A stretch of DNA of 39,532 bases from JAOSJT01 sp035914695 (GCA_035914695.1 JAMIQH010000239.1:1-39532); one strand, 5' to 3'; shown: positions 26,959 to 34,885, counted from the stretch's first letter. The notes: a model not told the origin generated them from the sequence alone. Numbers and translations: made by a program.

Positions 26959-27359
26959 CCTCCTGTCGATGTCAGATGCAAGCCACCGTGCTTGACGCCC
27001 TTCACGGAAATGATGCCGTCGGCGAAAGACTTGATGTCGCCCGCGCGCCCATGCAGGAGAATGACCTCGAGGCAGTTGTCGTGGTCGAGATGCACGTGGG
27101 TGGTGGAAATGATTGATCCGTGATGATCGTGCTGCAGCGCGTTGAGCGTTTCGGAAATGGCCGTTTTGTGATGATCGTACAACACACTGAGCACGCCGGC
27201 CACGACGCCATCATTGTCGATATCGTCCTGCACCAACTCGCGTCGAATCATATCGCGAATCGCTTCGCTGCGCGAAGTGTAGCCCTTGTGCTTGATGTGC
27301 TCGTCGAATTCCTGTATCAGATCTTCGGGGAGCGAAACACCGAAGCGTGAAATGTTCAT
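26955..27359 (-). CDS. nikR: nickel-responsive transcriptional regulator NikR
   Basis: 134 residues from the ATG at 27359, with GAGGT upstream. The N-terminal ribbon-helix-helix (MNISRFGVSLPEDLIQEFDE ... SRSEAIRDMIR) binds DNA, and the C-terminal ACT-like domain binds nickel. The four square-planar ligands correspond to H77, H88, H90 and C96 in the HVHLDHDNCLEV region, one residue displaced from E. coli NikR. It normally represses nickel uptake when nickel is plentiful, here presumably its own operon with cbiQ and cbiO. I found no E. coli-type GTATGA-N16-TCATAC operator upstream. Confidence 0.95.
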   Translation of the reverse strand: MNISRFGVSLPEDLIQEFDEHIKHKGYTSRSEAIRDMIRRELVQDDIDNDGVVAGVLSVLYDHHKTAISETLNALQHDHHGSIISTTHVHLDHDNCLEVILLHGRAGDIKSFADGIISVKGVKHGGLHLTSTGG

Positions 27360-27743
27360 GTCGACCTCGTCGCTGTTTCTCCCAAGATACGGCGGTGGAG
27401 TATTTCTGGCGAATGCGAGGCCGGGTATGCCGCCTCGCCACGGCGAGTCCCAGACCTGAGTCCGTCCACCAGCGCTTGCGCCGGTTTGGAACGTGCATGA
27501 CTGAGCTTCGTCACCCTGAGCGCAGCGCCGAGCACGAGTATTCGGGATGGCACTAGGTCTGCTCGGCGGGGAGGAGTTGCGCCATCGAGGTGTAATAATG
27601 ACCGCGCTGCGCTGAGCGACGAGCCCGCGTGACCAATCTAGCAAGTTGCACGTTATACGCTCGGGCTCGGAGTCGAAGCGTCATGTGCAGCTCGAAGATC
27701 CGCCATGGGGGGAGCAGCGCCGAGCACCCAGTGATCAACCGAC
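27360..27743. other. intergenic region upstream of nikR
   Basis: 384 bp with no credible gene on either strand. It includes two segments resembling dispersed intergenic repeats built around CGCAGCG/CGCTGCG (near 27507-27548 and, in the opposite sense, 27597-27634). Close to nikR there is an ATAC-N9-GTAT palindrome (about 27384-27400) overlapping a weak -10-like box. I could not recognise a riboswitch. Confidence 0.4.
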
Positions 27744-28406
27744 TCAGAGTGTCAGGAAAAATATCAGGGAGAGGAAAGCTCCGGTGCCGAGCAAAAGCGC
27801 GTTGTCATAGCTATTCTTCTCGTCCAGAAAGGCATACGTGCTCGCCAGCAACAACGCGAGAAAGGCACCACTTTTCAAGGTTTTTCCTGAACTGACACGA
27901 CTGTATCGCAGCGTGGAAATGGAGTCGCAGGGAATAACAAGCGAAGGGTCGCCTTGCGGAATGCCGGCAAGCAGTGATCGGGGATGCATGACAATGGAGG
28001 CGGGTTTCCCCCGCTCCATGGTGAAATACCATCTCCCTCGTCGCGCAAGGATACGCGCGCCATCGATGGTGCGCACCGTGATATCCGCCTCGTACAGCAG
28101 GCGGCGCATGGAGCGAAACGGCACGGCGATGCGACCGGTGGTACGCCCGACGGCAGCGGCGCAGCGTGCCTCGCCTTCGAGGTATCGATCGTCCGATCGA
28201 TGCGAAACCACTACGGCATCGGGTTCGGTGATGTATTCCAAACTGTCCGTGTACACATGCACTCGCGCATCCCATACCTCGTCGGGGGCCCGAAGCCACA
28301 GTTGGGTTTGCATCGCATCGAGTTCCACGGTGTGCGCGCACGCACTCAGGCAGAAAAGCAACAAGCAGAGCACGCATCCGAGAGTGTGAAGGTCGCGACG
28401 TGACAT
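27744..28406 (-). CDS. lipoprotein with two C-terminal membrane helices, unknown function
   Basis: 220 residues; the ATG at 28406 has AGGAG 7 bp upstream. Lipoprotein signal with lipobox CLSAC. The middle 130 residues are predicted mostly beta (RVHVYTDSLEYI, IAVPFRSMRRLLYEADITVRTIDG). The C-terminus ends in two hydrophobic helices (SGAFLALLLASTYAFL and ALLLGTGAFLSLIFFLTL) joined by a short charged turn. A lipid anchor together with C-terminal membrane helices is uncommon and points to an inner-membrane location. No family recognised. Confidence 0.65.
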   Translation of the reverse strand: MSRRDLHTLGCVLCLLLFCLSACAHTVELDAMQTQLWLRAPDEVWDARVHVYTDSLEYITEPDAVVVSHRSDDRYLEGEARCAAAVGRTTGRIAVPFRSMRRLLYEADITVRTIDGARILARRGRWYFTMERGKPASIVMHPRSLLAGIPQGDPSLVIPCDSISTLRYSRVSSGKTLKSGAFLALLLASTYAFLDEKNSYDNALLLGTGAFLSLIFFLTL

Positions 28407-28541
28407 GGCATGCTCCTGAAGTTGGGTGATACGCTCATGAGCAACGTCGCAAACAGTCCGTCGCTGCCTGTCACGGGCTTGTCAACAACGTGTCATTTTC
28501 GACAGGAAGGATCTCGCCACGGAGGTGATGGTAGAAATGAA

Positions 28542-28570
28542 AACGAGGAGCCGTTGCTTGGCTCCTCGTT
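28542..28570 (-). terminator. intrinsic terminator of the beta-barrel protein gene
   Basis: Perfect 11-bp arms 28542-28552 and 28560-28570 with a 7-nt loop. On the - strand it is followed by TTTTCATTT. It lies 31 bp after the stop of the gene at 28602-29252. Confidence 0.85.
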
Positions 28571-28601
28571 CGGGTTGGAAATGTTGCTCGTTTTATATGG
28601 G

Positions 28602-29252
28602 TCAGAACGCGCCGAATTTCAGCGTCAGCGAGCCGCTCGGACCGGAAAGATCCTTGTTGTCGAGTCCGACAATCTCGTCCAGTCCACTCACATAGCGATA
28701 GCTGCCGCCCGCGGCGATGCGGAACCAGGTGGTGATATTCATCTCCACATTCAGACTCGGTTCGAGCACGAATACCGCGTCCACCGGACCATAGCGGCGA
28801 CCATCCGGACCATCGTCGTCCAGAACGTTGTCGTACCAGTCGTCGCGATGCTCCACACCACCGGCGCCCACCAGCAATTGCACGGTGCCGTGTACCAGCT
28901 TGGTGGGAGCCACGGTGAACTCGGTCACGAAACCGCCATAGGCGAAGTTCACGTACAGCGGCTCGCTGAAGCGGCTGTACATCGCTTCGGCCTCGGCACT
29001 CGCGCGCACATTGGTCACCAGACCGTACCCTCCCACTCCCAACATCAGCTTGTGGTCGATCAGCCAGCCACCGTAGCCGCCCATCATCATGGCCATTTCC
29101 TCGCGCACCGGAGTGAATTTCATGACCACGGCGCCGTAGCCGCCATGGTCGATGGGCGCGTCGAACAGGGTTTCCTGTTGCTGCGCCTGCGCGATGTGCA
29201 TAGTGACAAACATGAGCACGGCGGCGAGGGAAGAAATCAATCCGCGGAACAT
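28602..29252 (-). CDS. putative outer-membrane beta-barrel protein
   Basis: 216 residues from the ATG at 29252, which follows GGAG and opens a signal peptide ending AQAQQQ. The longer frame to 29471 lacks a signal at its start. The mature protein consists of alternating hydrophobic strands with many Gly and Tyr residues (GGYGAVVMKFTPV, LMLGVGGYGLVTNV, LYVNFAYGGFVTEF, WFRIAAGGSYRYV) and ends in LTLKFGAF, with a terminal Phe as in BAM-assembled barrels. About eight strands are likely. It is transcribed divergently from the DUF389 gene. Function unknown. Confidence 0.65.
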   Translation of the reverse strand: MFRGLISSLAAVLMFVTMHIAQAQQQETLFDAPIDHGGYGAVVMKFTPVREEMAMMMGGYGGWLIDHKLMLGVGGYGLVTNVRASAEAEAMYSRFSEPLYVNFAYGGFVTEFTVAPTKLVHGTVQLLVGAGGVEHRDDWYDNVLDDDGPDGRRYGPVDAVFVLEPSLNVEMNITTWFRIAAGGSYRYVSGLDEIVGLDNKDLSGPSGSLTLKFGAF

Positions 29253-29473
29253 CGAGAATCTCCAAACAGGTGAATAAGCGCGTACCCTTTGCGCGGGCAC
29301 ATGTTCCTTACTACGGAAGGCCGTACGCGATGTTGCGGCGCGTCCACCACCCGCACGCGCCCGAGGTGGAACGAGCGGCGGGAAACAACATTCTTTCGCG
29401 CCTTTCTCGGATATCTCTCGCATGGAATTTGTAACTTCCAAGCAAAGCGCATCGTGTACGGGCAGGAGCATTC

Positions 29474-30793
29474 ATGATCGAAAAGATCGTGCATTATCTG
29501 AATCTCGACAGCGATCTCGAGGACTATGATCGCATTCACGAGACCATCACGCGGGATGTGATATTCAAAGGAACCAATCTCTGGATCCTCGTCTTCGCGA
29601 TACTCGTGGCCTCGGTGGGATTGAACATGAACTCCACCGCGGTGATCATCGGCGCCATGCTCATCTCACCATTGATGGGACCGATCAACGGCATGGGGTA
29701 CAGCGTGGCCACGTACAACTTTCCCCTGCTGCGCATCGCGGTGAAGAACTTCACCTTCGCCGTCGGCGCCAGTCTGCTGGCGTCCACCGCGTATTTCGCC
29801 ATCAGTCCCGTGTCCACCGCGCATTCGGAGTTGCTGGCCCGCACCAGCCCCACCATTTACGATGTGCTCATCGCGCTGTTCGGTGGACTCGCGGGCATTG
29901 TCGCCATCAGCAGCAAGAGCAAGGGCAATGTCATTCCCGGCGTGGCAATCGCCACTGCGCTCATGCCGCCGCTGTGTACCGCGGGCTATGGTCTGGCCAC
30001 GGCGCAGTGGAACTTTTTCTTCGGAGCATTCTATCTCTTTACGATCAACACGGTGTTCATCGCGCTGTCGTCGGTGGTGATTTCCCAAATCCTGAAATTC
30101 CCCATTCGCACATTGCGCGATGAGGCGCACAAGACACGGGTGAATCGCTGGATCTCCATTGTCATCATCATCACCATCACGCCGAGCGTGTACTTCGGCT
30201 ACGGGCTTGTGCAGGAGGAGCGCTTCAGTAGCAACGCCGCGCAGTTCATCAGCGCTGTCGGCCTTTACGAAGGCAACTATCTGCTGCATTCTGAAATGCA
30301 GCCGCGAAAAGGGCGCATCACGCTCGTGTACGCGGGCAATACTCTCGATTCGTTGCAAAAGACGCAGATCAAGCTTCGTGCGCGGGAATTCGGACTCGCG
30401 GACGCCGAAATTCACGTGCGGCAGGGCATTGCCTTCGGTGCGATGTCGGGAACGATGAACGAAAAGGATCAACTCACGAGCGAGATCAACCGTCTGACCC
30501 TCTTGCTGCGCGATAACAGCCGTCGCGCCGACAGCAGCGCGCAACGCCTGCGCATCGGCAGACAGCTCCTGCGCGAGATCACACCGATGGAGCCGCGCAT
30601 CACCGCATGCGTTTACGCGGAAGCCCCCATTTTTACCGACGATGGCAGCATGACGGAGAAGAGGCCGCTTGTGGTGTTTGGCGTGCAGCGCTTGCCGTCC
30701 GCGTCTGAGAGGCGAAACGTGGAGGAGTGGCTCCGCTCGCGTCTCGAACAGGACTCCACACTGGTGTATTGGGACGCCACGTGGCCGCGTTAG
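29474..30793 (+). CDS. DUF389 family membrane protein
   Basis: 439 residues; the ATG at 29474 is preceded by AGGAG. A cytoplasmic N-terminus of about 30 residues is followed by roughly six to seven hydrophobic helices. The conserved DUF389 core is visible: NSTAVIIGAMLISPLMGPI and VIPGVAIATALMPPLCTAGYG, two related GAMLISPLM/ATALMPPL segments. After the last helix (WISIVIIITITPSVYFGYG) a soluble C-terminal domain of about 180 residues extends the protein, with a coiled-coil-like stretch (INRLTLLLRDNSRRADSSAQ). The family is widespread but its transport substrate is not established. Confidence 0.85.
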   Translation: MIEKIVHYLNLDSDLEDYDRIHETITRDVIFKGTNLWILVFAILVASVGLNMNSTAVIIGAMLISPLMGPINGMGYSVATYNFPLLRIAVKNFTFAVGASLLASTAYFAISPVSTAHSELLARTSPTIYDVLIALFGGLAGIVAISSKSKGNVIPGVAIATALMPPLCTAGYGLATAQWNFFFGAFYLFTINTVFIALSSVVISQILKFPIRTLRDEAHKTRVNRWISIVIIITITPSVYFGYGLVQEERFSSNAAQFISAVGLYEGNYLLHSEMQPRKGRITLVYAGNTLDSLQKTQIKLRAREFGLADAEIHVRQGIAFGAMSGTMNEKDQLTSEINRLTLLLRDNSRRADSSAQRLRIGRQLLREITPMEPRITACVYAEAPIFTDDGSMTEKRPLVVFGVQRLPSASERRNVEEWLRSRLEQDSTLVYWDATWPR

Positions 30794-30914
30794 TAGTACA
30801 CGCATTGCCAGGTTTCAGGCCGCTGCTGCTGCCGGTGCTCTTCTTGTTGTGTCTCAGCGAAGCCGCGGCGAAGTATCCCGTGATCAGCCCGGAACATTAA
30901 TTGGAGAATTTCTC

Positions 30915-31190
30915 AAATACAGGAACACGTTGCGCGGGCCGACCGCGCATGACCGCCATTCGGCGAATATCGAGAACCTGCTGAAAGCACGTGCTGCCGA
31001 GATCACGGAAGGACGAGGATCGAGAGCGCGTGTTGTGTTGAATGGCGAAAAGGCCGTGTTTCATCGCCCCCACCCGGAGCGAATTACCGACCGGGGACAG
31101 GTTGTGTCTGTAAGACGCTTCCTGGAGAACGCGGGAGTGGGTCCGGAAGCAGCAGGAGCACACCCTGAAGCAGCAGGAGCCGACCGTTGA
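30915..31190 (+). pseudogene. hicA: hicA-like toxin gene that has lost its start codon
   Basis: The frame encodes a near-complete HicA of the subfamily with AEITEGRGSRARVVLNG, AVFHRPHPE and VSVRRFLENAGV. A GGAGA ribosome site at 30903-30907 is correctly placed for a start at 30915, but the codons there are CTC AAA (expected form MKYRNTL), so the ATG seems deleted or mutated. About five residues are also missing between NTL and RGPT compared with typical relatives (from memory). An in-frame TTG at 30930 could give a shorter product. The C-terminus is extended by a doubled PEAAGA unit. HicA is an mRNA-cleaving toxin with a dsRNA-binding-like fold. The antitoxin gene hicB is 475 bp downstream instead of adjacent. 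Confidence 0.7.
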
Positions 31191-31220
31191 GAGCGGGAAG
31201 TTGGGATGATCCTTCGTGAA

Positions 31221-31260
31221 GAAAGGATGCACAAGAGAAGAACGACACAGCAGGCAATCA
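31221..31260 (+). repeat. 40-bp direct repeat, left copy
   Basis: Matches 31614-31653 at 38 of 40 positions. It begins 30 bp after the hicA stop. Confidence 0.9.
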
Positions 31261-31368
31261 GGACCTGATTTCGCCATTGCAGCACCCGAGACACGAGAAG
31301 GAAGCACAATTTCCTCCTCGCTGCGGAAGGCTCATTGAATCGCGAAACGTGACAACACCCTCCCGTCT

Positions 31369-31462
31369 CATTGCGACTCTGCTTCTCTGCGACCTTGCGT
31401 TCCATTCTCCTGATGTCGGAAGGGAATTCAACGCAAAGACGCCACGGTGCAACGACGCAAAT
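31369..31462. repeat. inverted pair of degenerate octamer arrays
   Basis: The right arm (31431-31462) reads ACGCAAAG, ACGCCACG, GTGCAACG, ACGCAAAT. The left arm (31369-31400), read on the - strand, gives ACGCAAGG, TCGCAGAG, AAGCAGAG, TCGCAATG. The arms pair imperfectly (about 21 of 31 positions) and could form a long hairpin. The unit resembles that of the array at 772-837. Confidence 0.6.
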
Positions 31463-31613
31463 GGTGGCTATTCTCACGAGCCCTGTCGTTTCGTGAAATA
31501 CGCACCTCCGGCCTGCTTTCGCCATTGCAGCACCCAAATCACAAGCGGAATCCCCGTAAGTCACTGAAAACAATGACACACATTTGCAATCCCAGATAAC
31601 ATGGCGAAGTCAG

Positions 31614-31653
31614 GAAAGGATGCAAGAGAGAAGAACGACACAGCAGGCAATCA
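31614..31653 (+). repeat. 40-bp direct repeat, right copy
   Basis: Partner of 31221-31260, 393 bp away and 12 bp before the hicB start. Confidence 0.9.
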
Positions 31654-31665
31654 GCAGAGAGCGCA

Positions 31666-32082
31666 GTGCTTACGCATAAAGGATACAGAGGCAAGGTGGA
31701 GTACATGGAGGAAGCCAGGATTTTCCACGGCGAAGTTCTCGGGACACGTGACGTCATCGCCTTTCAAGGAAGCAATCCGGAAGAAATTCAAAGCGCCTTC
31801 CGCGACTTGATCGATGATTACCTCGCGTTTTGCGAGGAGCGGGGCGAAGAGCCGGATAAGCCGTATTCCGGGAAGTACGTTGTACGAATGCCGGCGATGC
31901 TTCACCGACGCGTGGCCGACATCGCGAAACTTGAGGACGAAAGCATCAACACCGTCGTTCTCCAGGCGGTGACCCAGTATGTGGAGAATATGTTCGGCAA
32001 ACAGTGCGTGGCGGAAAGCCGTGCATGCTCCTCCTACGCGAAAGGCGCATCGGATAAAGAAGAGCAGGCCGCTGGTCATTGA
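31666..32082 (+). CDS. hicB: HicB-family antitoxin
   Basis: 138 residues from a GTG at 31666 with a GAGAG purine run upstream. The N-terminal HicB domain (HKGYRGKVEYMEEARIFHGEV, then AFRDLIDDYLAFCEERGEEPDKPYSGKY) neutralises HicA, and the C-terminal ribbon-helix-helix (YVVRMPAMLHRRVADIAKLEDESIN) binds the operator. The frame is intact, with about 25 extra residues after the usual end (ENMFGKQ...). Since hicA looks inactive, hicB may persist as an orphan antitoxin able to neutralise related toxins elsewhere. The 40-bp repeat ends 12 bp before the start, so native upstream control is probably lost. Confidence 0.88.
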   Translation: MLTHKGYRGKVEYMEEARIFHGEVLGTRDVIAFQGSNPEEIQSAFRDLIDDYLAFCEERGEEPDKPYSGKYVVRMPAMLHRRVADIAKLEDESINTVVLQAVTQYVENMFGKQCVAESRACSSYAKGASDKEEQAAGH

Positions 32083-32236
32083 ATACACTGCGTACGTTCG
32101 TACGTTGAGAAGAAGCTCGTTGAATGGGAGTGTCGTTCGCGCAGGGAGGTATCGTACGCACTCACGTGCACAGGAACAATGAGCATGGAAAAAGAAAACC
32201 GGCGCGCCGAGGATGGCAACGCCGGTTAGTTGTCTG

Positions 32237-32309
32237 TACACCCAACGGGATTCGAACCCGTGTTTTCACCGTGAAAGGGTGACGACCTAGGCCTCTAGTC
32301 GATGGGTGC
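32237..32309 (-). tRNA. tRNA-Glu (anticodon TTC)
   Basis: The complement gives a full cloverleaf: acceptor GCACCCA pairing with TGGGTGT (terminal G-T pair), D-arm with GACTAGAGGCCTAGGTC, anticodon stem TCACC/GGTGA with loop CTTTCAC, and T-arm ACGGG/CCCGT. CCA is not encoded. Confidence 0.95.
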
Positions 32310-32430
32310 CTAGTCTTCAAATATAGCACATCGGAATGGCGATGTCAAGATGTTGGCGGAGTTCGGGACAGAGTTGGCGACGGGCGCGCCGGCTGGCGTG
32401 GCGCTTTTTCGCCGCGGTGCCGCCGCGCGA

Positions 32431-33075
32431 TCAGAAGTGATCGAGGTAATCGAGTATGAAGGGATTGTGCAGCCGCTCGTATCCGATACTGGTGGTGGGT
32501 CCGTGCCCGGGATACACGACGGTGTCGTCGGGAAGGGTGAGCAACATTTCGGTGATGGAGGTCATCAGCGTCTGATAATCGCCGCCGGGGAGATCGGTGC
32601 GGCCGATGCTGCCGTAGAAGAGCACGTCGCCGCAGAACAATCTGCCCTGGGCGGCTTCGTACAAGGCAATGTGCCCGGGCGTGTGGCCGGGGACGTGCAG
32701 CACCTCCAGACGCAGTGTGCCGCATTCCACCGTCTGCCCATGCGCGAGCAGTGCGCGGGCTTCCATGCCATCCACGCGCACGTCCAGTCCCGCAAAACTC
32801 GCCATGGGCTCGCGCAGCAAGTCGGCGTCACCCTCATGGATGTACACGGGAACACCGAGTTGCTCCGACAATGCGCGCACTTCGCCCACATGGTCGAAAT
32901 GTCCGTGCGTCAGCACGATGGCCACTGCGGCGCAGTCGCGCTCGCGCAGCCACGCGCGCATCGGTGCCGCCGCATCCAACGGCACGTCGATGATCACAGC
33001 CCGCGCGCTGCGCTCGTCCGCCATGATGTACCCGTTGGTTTGGTAGGGACCGGACTCGAAGGTTTCAATGAGCAT
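32431..33075 (-). CDS. MBL-fold metallo-hydrolase (glyoxalase II-like)
   Basis: 214 residues. The metallo-beta-lactamase signature THGHFDH (H57, H59, D61, H62) binds two metals. Further ligands are in VPGHTPGH, FCGDVLF and YPGHGP. Length and order match the YcbL/GloB-like subgroup, which hydrolyses thioesters such as S-lactoylglutathione, although the C-terminal substrate-binding helices of true GloB are lacking. It is transcribed divergently from the cupin gene, with 90 bp between the two starts. Its exact substrate cannot be named. Confidence 0.88.
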   Translation of the reverse strand: MLIETFESGPYQTNGYIMADERSARAVIIDVPLDAAAPMRAWLRERDCAAVAIVLTHGHFDHVGEVRALSEQLGVPVYIHEGDADLLREPMASFAGLDVRVDGMEARALLAHGQTVECGTLRLEVLHVPGHTPGHIALYEAAQGRLFCGDVLFYGSIGRTDLPGGDYQTLMTSITEMLLTLPDDTVVYPGHGPTTSIGYERLHNPFILDYLDHF

Positions 33076-33165
33076 GCTGTTTCCGACGATATGCGTTTTC
33101 CTTCAAAAGTAGACGCGGAGGGCCGGATTTCCAACTATATTGAAGCATCATCATCGGAGACGCGC

Positions 33166-33540
33166 ATGAAGGTGGTCAATCTGCAAAAGGAATTCGCTGC
33201 CATCGAGCACATGTGGTCGCCGCGCGTGGCAGGCGAACTCAACGGACAGGTGGTGCGTCTGGGGAAATTCCTCGGCGACTTCGTCTGGCATGCTCATGAG
33301 AACGAGGACGAATTGTTCCTCGTGATTCGGGGGCGAATCCGCATACTTCTCCGTGACGGAGAAATCACACTCGACGAAGGGGAATTCCTCATCGTGCCAC
33401 GTGGCGTCGAGCATTGTCCCGTGGCGGACGAAGAAGCCCATGTTCTGCTCTTCGAACCCGCCACAACGGTGAAAACCGGCAACGCGCCCCAAGGCGACAT
33501 ACCTTCACATATCAGCGATCCCGAGCGGATGCCCTCCTGA
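33166..33540 (+). CDS. single-domain cupin protein
   Basis: 124 residues from the ATG at 33166, with GGAG seven bases upstream. Cupin motif 1 is visible as FVWHAHENEDELFLVIRGRI (metal ligands His, His, Glu) and motif 2 as LIVPRGVEHCPVADEEA (His). The strands between them form a small jelly roll. The ion and substrate are unknown; proteins of this size act as sugar isomerases, dioxygenases or ligand sensors. The C-terminus carries a short disordered tail. Confidence 0.87.
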   Translation: MKVVNLQKEFAAIEHMWSPRVAGELNGQVVRLGKFLGDFVWHAHENEDELFLVIRGRIRILLRDGEITLDEGEFLIVPRGVEHCPVADEEAHVLLFEPATTVKTGNAPQGDIPSHISDPERMPS

Positions 33541-33679
33541 CCTCCAACGCCAGCCGCTTGCGCGAATGATCGGAAAAGGATGTCGCCGTCCTCTTGCGCC
33601 ATCGTCCACCTCGCGCGCAATGCTCGCCTTCGCATCCTCGTCGCGTGGCAGCGAAGTCCCTGGAGCCGGGGCGGGGTAT

Positions 33680-33708
33680 TTGCGAATGTTACGGTAATCG
33701 TTTACAAT
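33680..33708 (+). promoter_or_regulatory. promoter of the padR-tauE operon
   Basis: TTGCGA at 33680-33685 and TACAAT at 33703-33708 with the ideal 17-bp spacer. It overlaps the inverted repeat at 33689-33716. The PadR start is 27 bp after the -10 box. Confidence 0.65.
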
Positions 33709-33716
33709 TATCGTAA
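33689..33716. promoter_or_regulatory. probable PadR operator (inverted repeat)
   Basis: Arms TTACGGTAAT (33689-33698) and ATTATCGTAA (33707-33716) are complementary at 9 of 10 positions with an 8-bp centre. The site covers the spacer and -10 box, as expected for autorepression. Confidence 0.65.
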
Positions 33717-33734
33717 TACGCATTTGGAGTCAAC

Positions 33735-34097
33735 ATGAACGAGAGACACGGAAAATATTTACAGCGGGAAATCCTGCTGTCTTTTTGGAAACTGCACATC
33801 CTGCATCACGCCGCCGAGAAGCCCTTGCTGGGCCAATGGATGCTGGAGGAACTCCGGCATCACGGCTATTCCGTCAGTCCGGGTACGCTGTACCCGATGC
33901 TGCATCGCATGGAGAGGGAGGGACTGCTGGCGGGAACGTCCGACGCGGCGCTGGGTTCGCGCGCGCCGCGCTGGTACACGCTCACCGCGGAGGGACGGAG
34001 CCTGCTCGATGCAGCGCGCGTGCAACTCCGCGAACTGCTACGCGAGGTGGACGCCGATTGGCTGAACACCGTGGTGCAGCAGGGAGGTGTGCGATGA
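33735..34097 (+). CDS. PadR-family transcriptional regulator
   Basis: 120 residues; ATG with GGAG upstream. The winged helix is clear: LSFWKLHILHHA, LGQWMLEELRHHGYSVSPGTLYPMLHRMEREGLL, then the wing RAPRWYTLTAEGRSLLDAA. The SPGTLYPMLHRME recognition helix is the hallmark of PadR. It belongs to the short PadR-s1 type with a brief C-terminal dimer helix. Its gene overlaps the permease gene by 4 bp, so it probably represses that permease and itself through the operator covering its promoter. The inducing ligand is unknown. Confidence 0.92.
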   Translation: MNERHGKYLQREILLSFWKLHILHHAAEKPLLGQWMLEELRHHGYSVSPGTLYPMLHRMEREGLLAGTSDAALGSRAPRWYTLTAEGRSLLDAARVQLRELLREVDADWLNTVVQQGGVR

Positions 34098-34885
34098 TGT
34101 CCTTTGTCGTGGTTGCGCTCGTGGCGCTGCTCGCCGCCGGACTCACGCTATACTCCGGTTTCGGACTTGGCACGCTGTTGTTGCCGGTGTTCGCTCTCTT
34201 CTTTCCCATCGAAGCCGCCGTGGCGGCCACGGCCGTTGTGCATGGCGCCAACAACGTGTTCAAGCTCTTCATGGTGGGTGGACATGCGGATCGCTCCATC
34301 GTCCTGCGTTTCGGCCTTCCCGCCATACTCGCCGCCTTCGCGGGAGCGGCGGCGCTGGGCTTCGTGGCGCATATCGATGAAATCGCGCGCTACAGCCTTG
34401 GCGAGCGCGAAGCGGTGGTCACGCCGGTGAAGCTGCTGCTCGGCGTGATGATGCTCGTCTTCGCTTTGTTCGAATTGCTGCCTCGCCTGCGCAGCTTGAC
34501 CTTCGACCGGCGGTATCTGCTGCTGGGCGGCCTGCTGTCGGGATTTTTCGGTGGATTTTCCGGTCATCAGGGAGCGCTGCGTTCGGCCTTTCTCGCCAAG
34601 GTGGGTATCGACACCAAGGCCTTCGTCGGCACCAACGCCGTAATCGGCTTCCTGGTGGATGCCGCGCGCATCGCGATGTACCTGGCCCTGTTCGTGTTCG
34701 CGAGTGCCGACAATCCCCTCGGCGCGGACCAATGGCCGCTGATACTCACCGGTATACTCGCGGCCTTCGCGGGTGTGCTGCTGGGCTCGCGTTTCCTGCA
34801 CAAAATCACCATGCACACGGTGCAAACCATCACTGGCATCATGCTCATTGGAATCGCCTTGGCGCTGGGAGCGGGATTGATCTGA
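34094..34885 (+). CDS. TauE/SafE-family membrane permease
   Basis: 263 residues from the ATG at 34094, preceded by AGGGAGG and overlapping the padR stop. About eight hydrophobic helices. The two family repeats are visible: LYSGFGLGTLLLPVFALFFPIEAAVAATAVVH and GLLSGFFGGFSGHQGALRSAFLAKVGIDTKAFVGTNAV. Members export or import sulfoacetate, sulfite or related organosulfur anions, but the substrate here cannot be read from sequence. Coupling to a PadR regulator suggests export of a toxic or signalling small molecule. Confidence 0.88.
   Translation: MMSFVVVALVALLAAGLTLYSGFGLGTLLLPVFALFFPIEAAVAATAVVHGANNVFKLFMVGGHADRSIVLRFGLPAILAAFAGAAALGFVAHIDEIARYSLGEREAVVTPVKLLLGVMMLVFALFELLPRLRSLTFDRRYLLLGGLLSGFFGGFSGHQGALRSAFLAKVGIDTKAFVGTNAVIGFLVDAARIAMYLALFVFASADNPLGADQWPLILTGILAAFAGVLLGSRFLHKITMHTVQTITGIMLIGIALALGAGLI

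Larger units (their letters stand above)
31191..31665. other. repeat-rich insertion between hicA and hicB
   Basis: No gene is supported. The segment holds 40-bp direct repeats at both ends, a 19-bp direct repeat pair (TTTCGCCATTGCAGCACCC at 31269-31287 and 31517-31535), and an inverted pair of octamer arrays (31369-31462). It separates two genes that are normally adjacent. Confidence 0.65.

Noticed and set aside
27360..27743. NikR operator or cobalamin/nickel riboswitch upstream of nikR
   Set aside because: No GTATGA-N16-TCATAC-like site or recognisable riboswitch core was found. The ATAC-N9-GTAT palindrome has the arms in the opposite order.
32350..33165. Upstream extension of the cupin frame
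   Set aside because: It is antisense to the MBL hydrolase. The cupin starts at 33166 with its own ribosome site.
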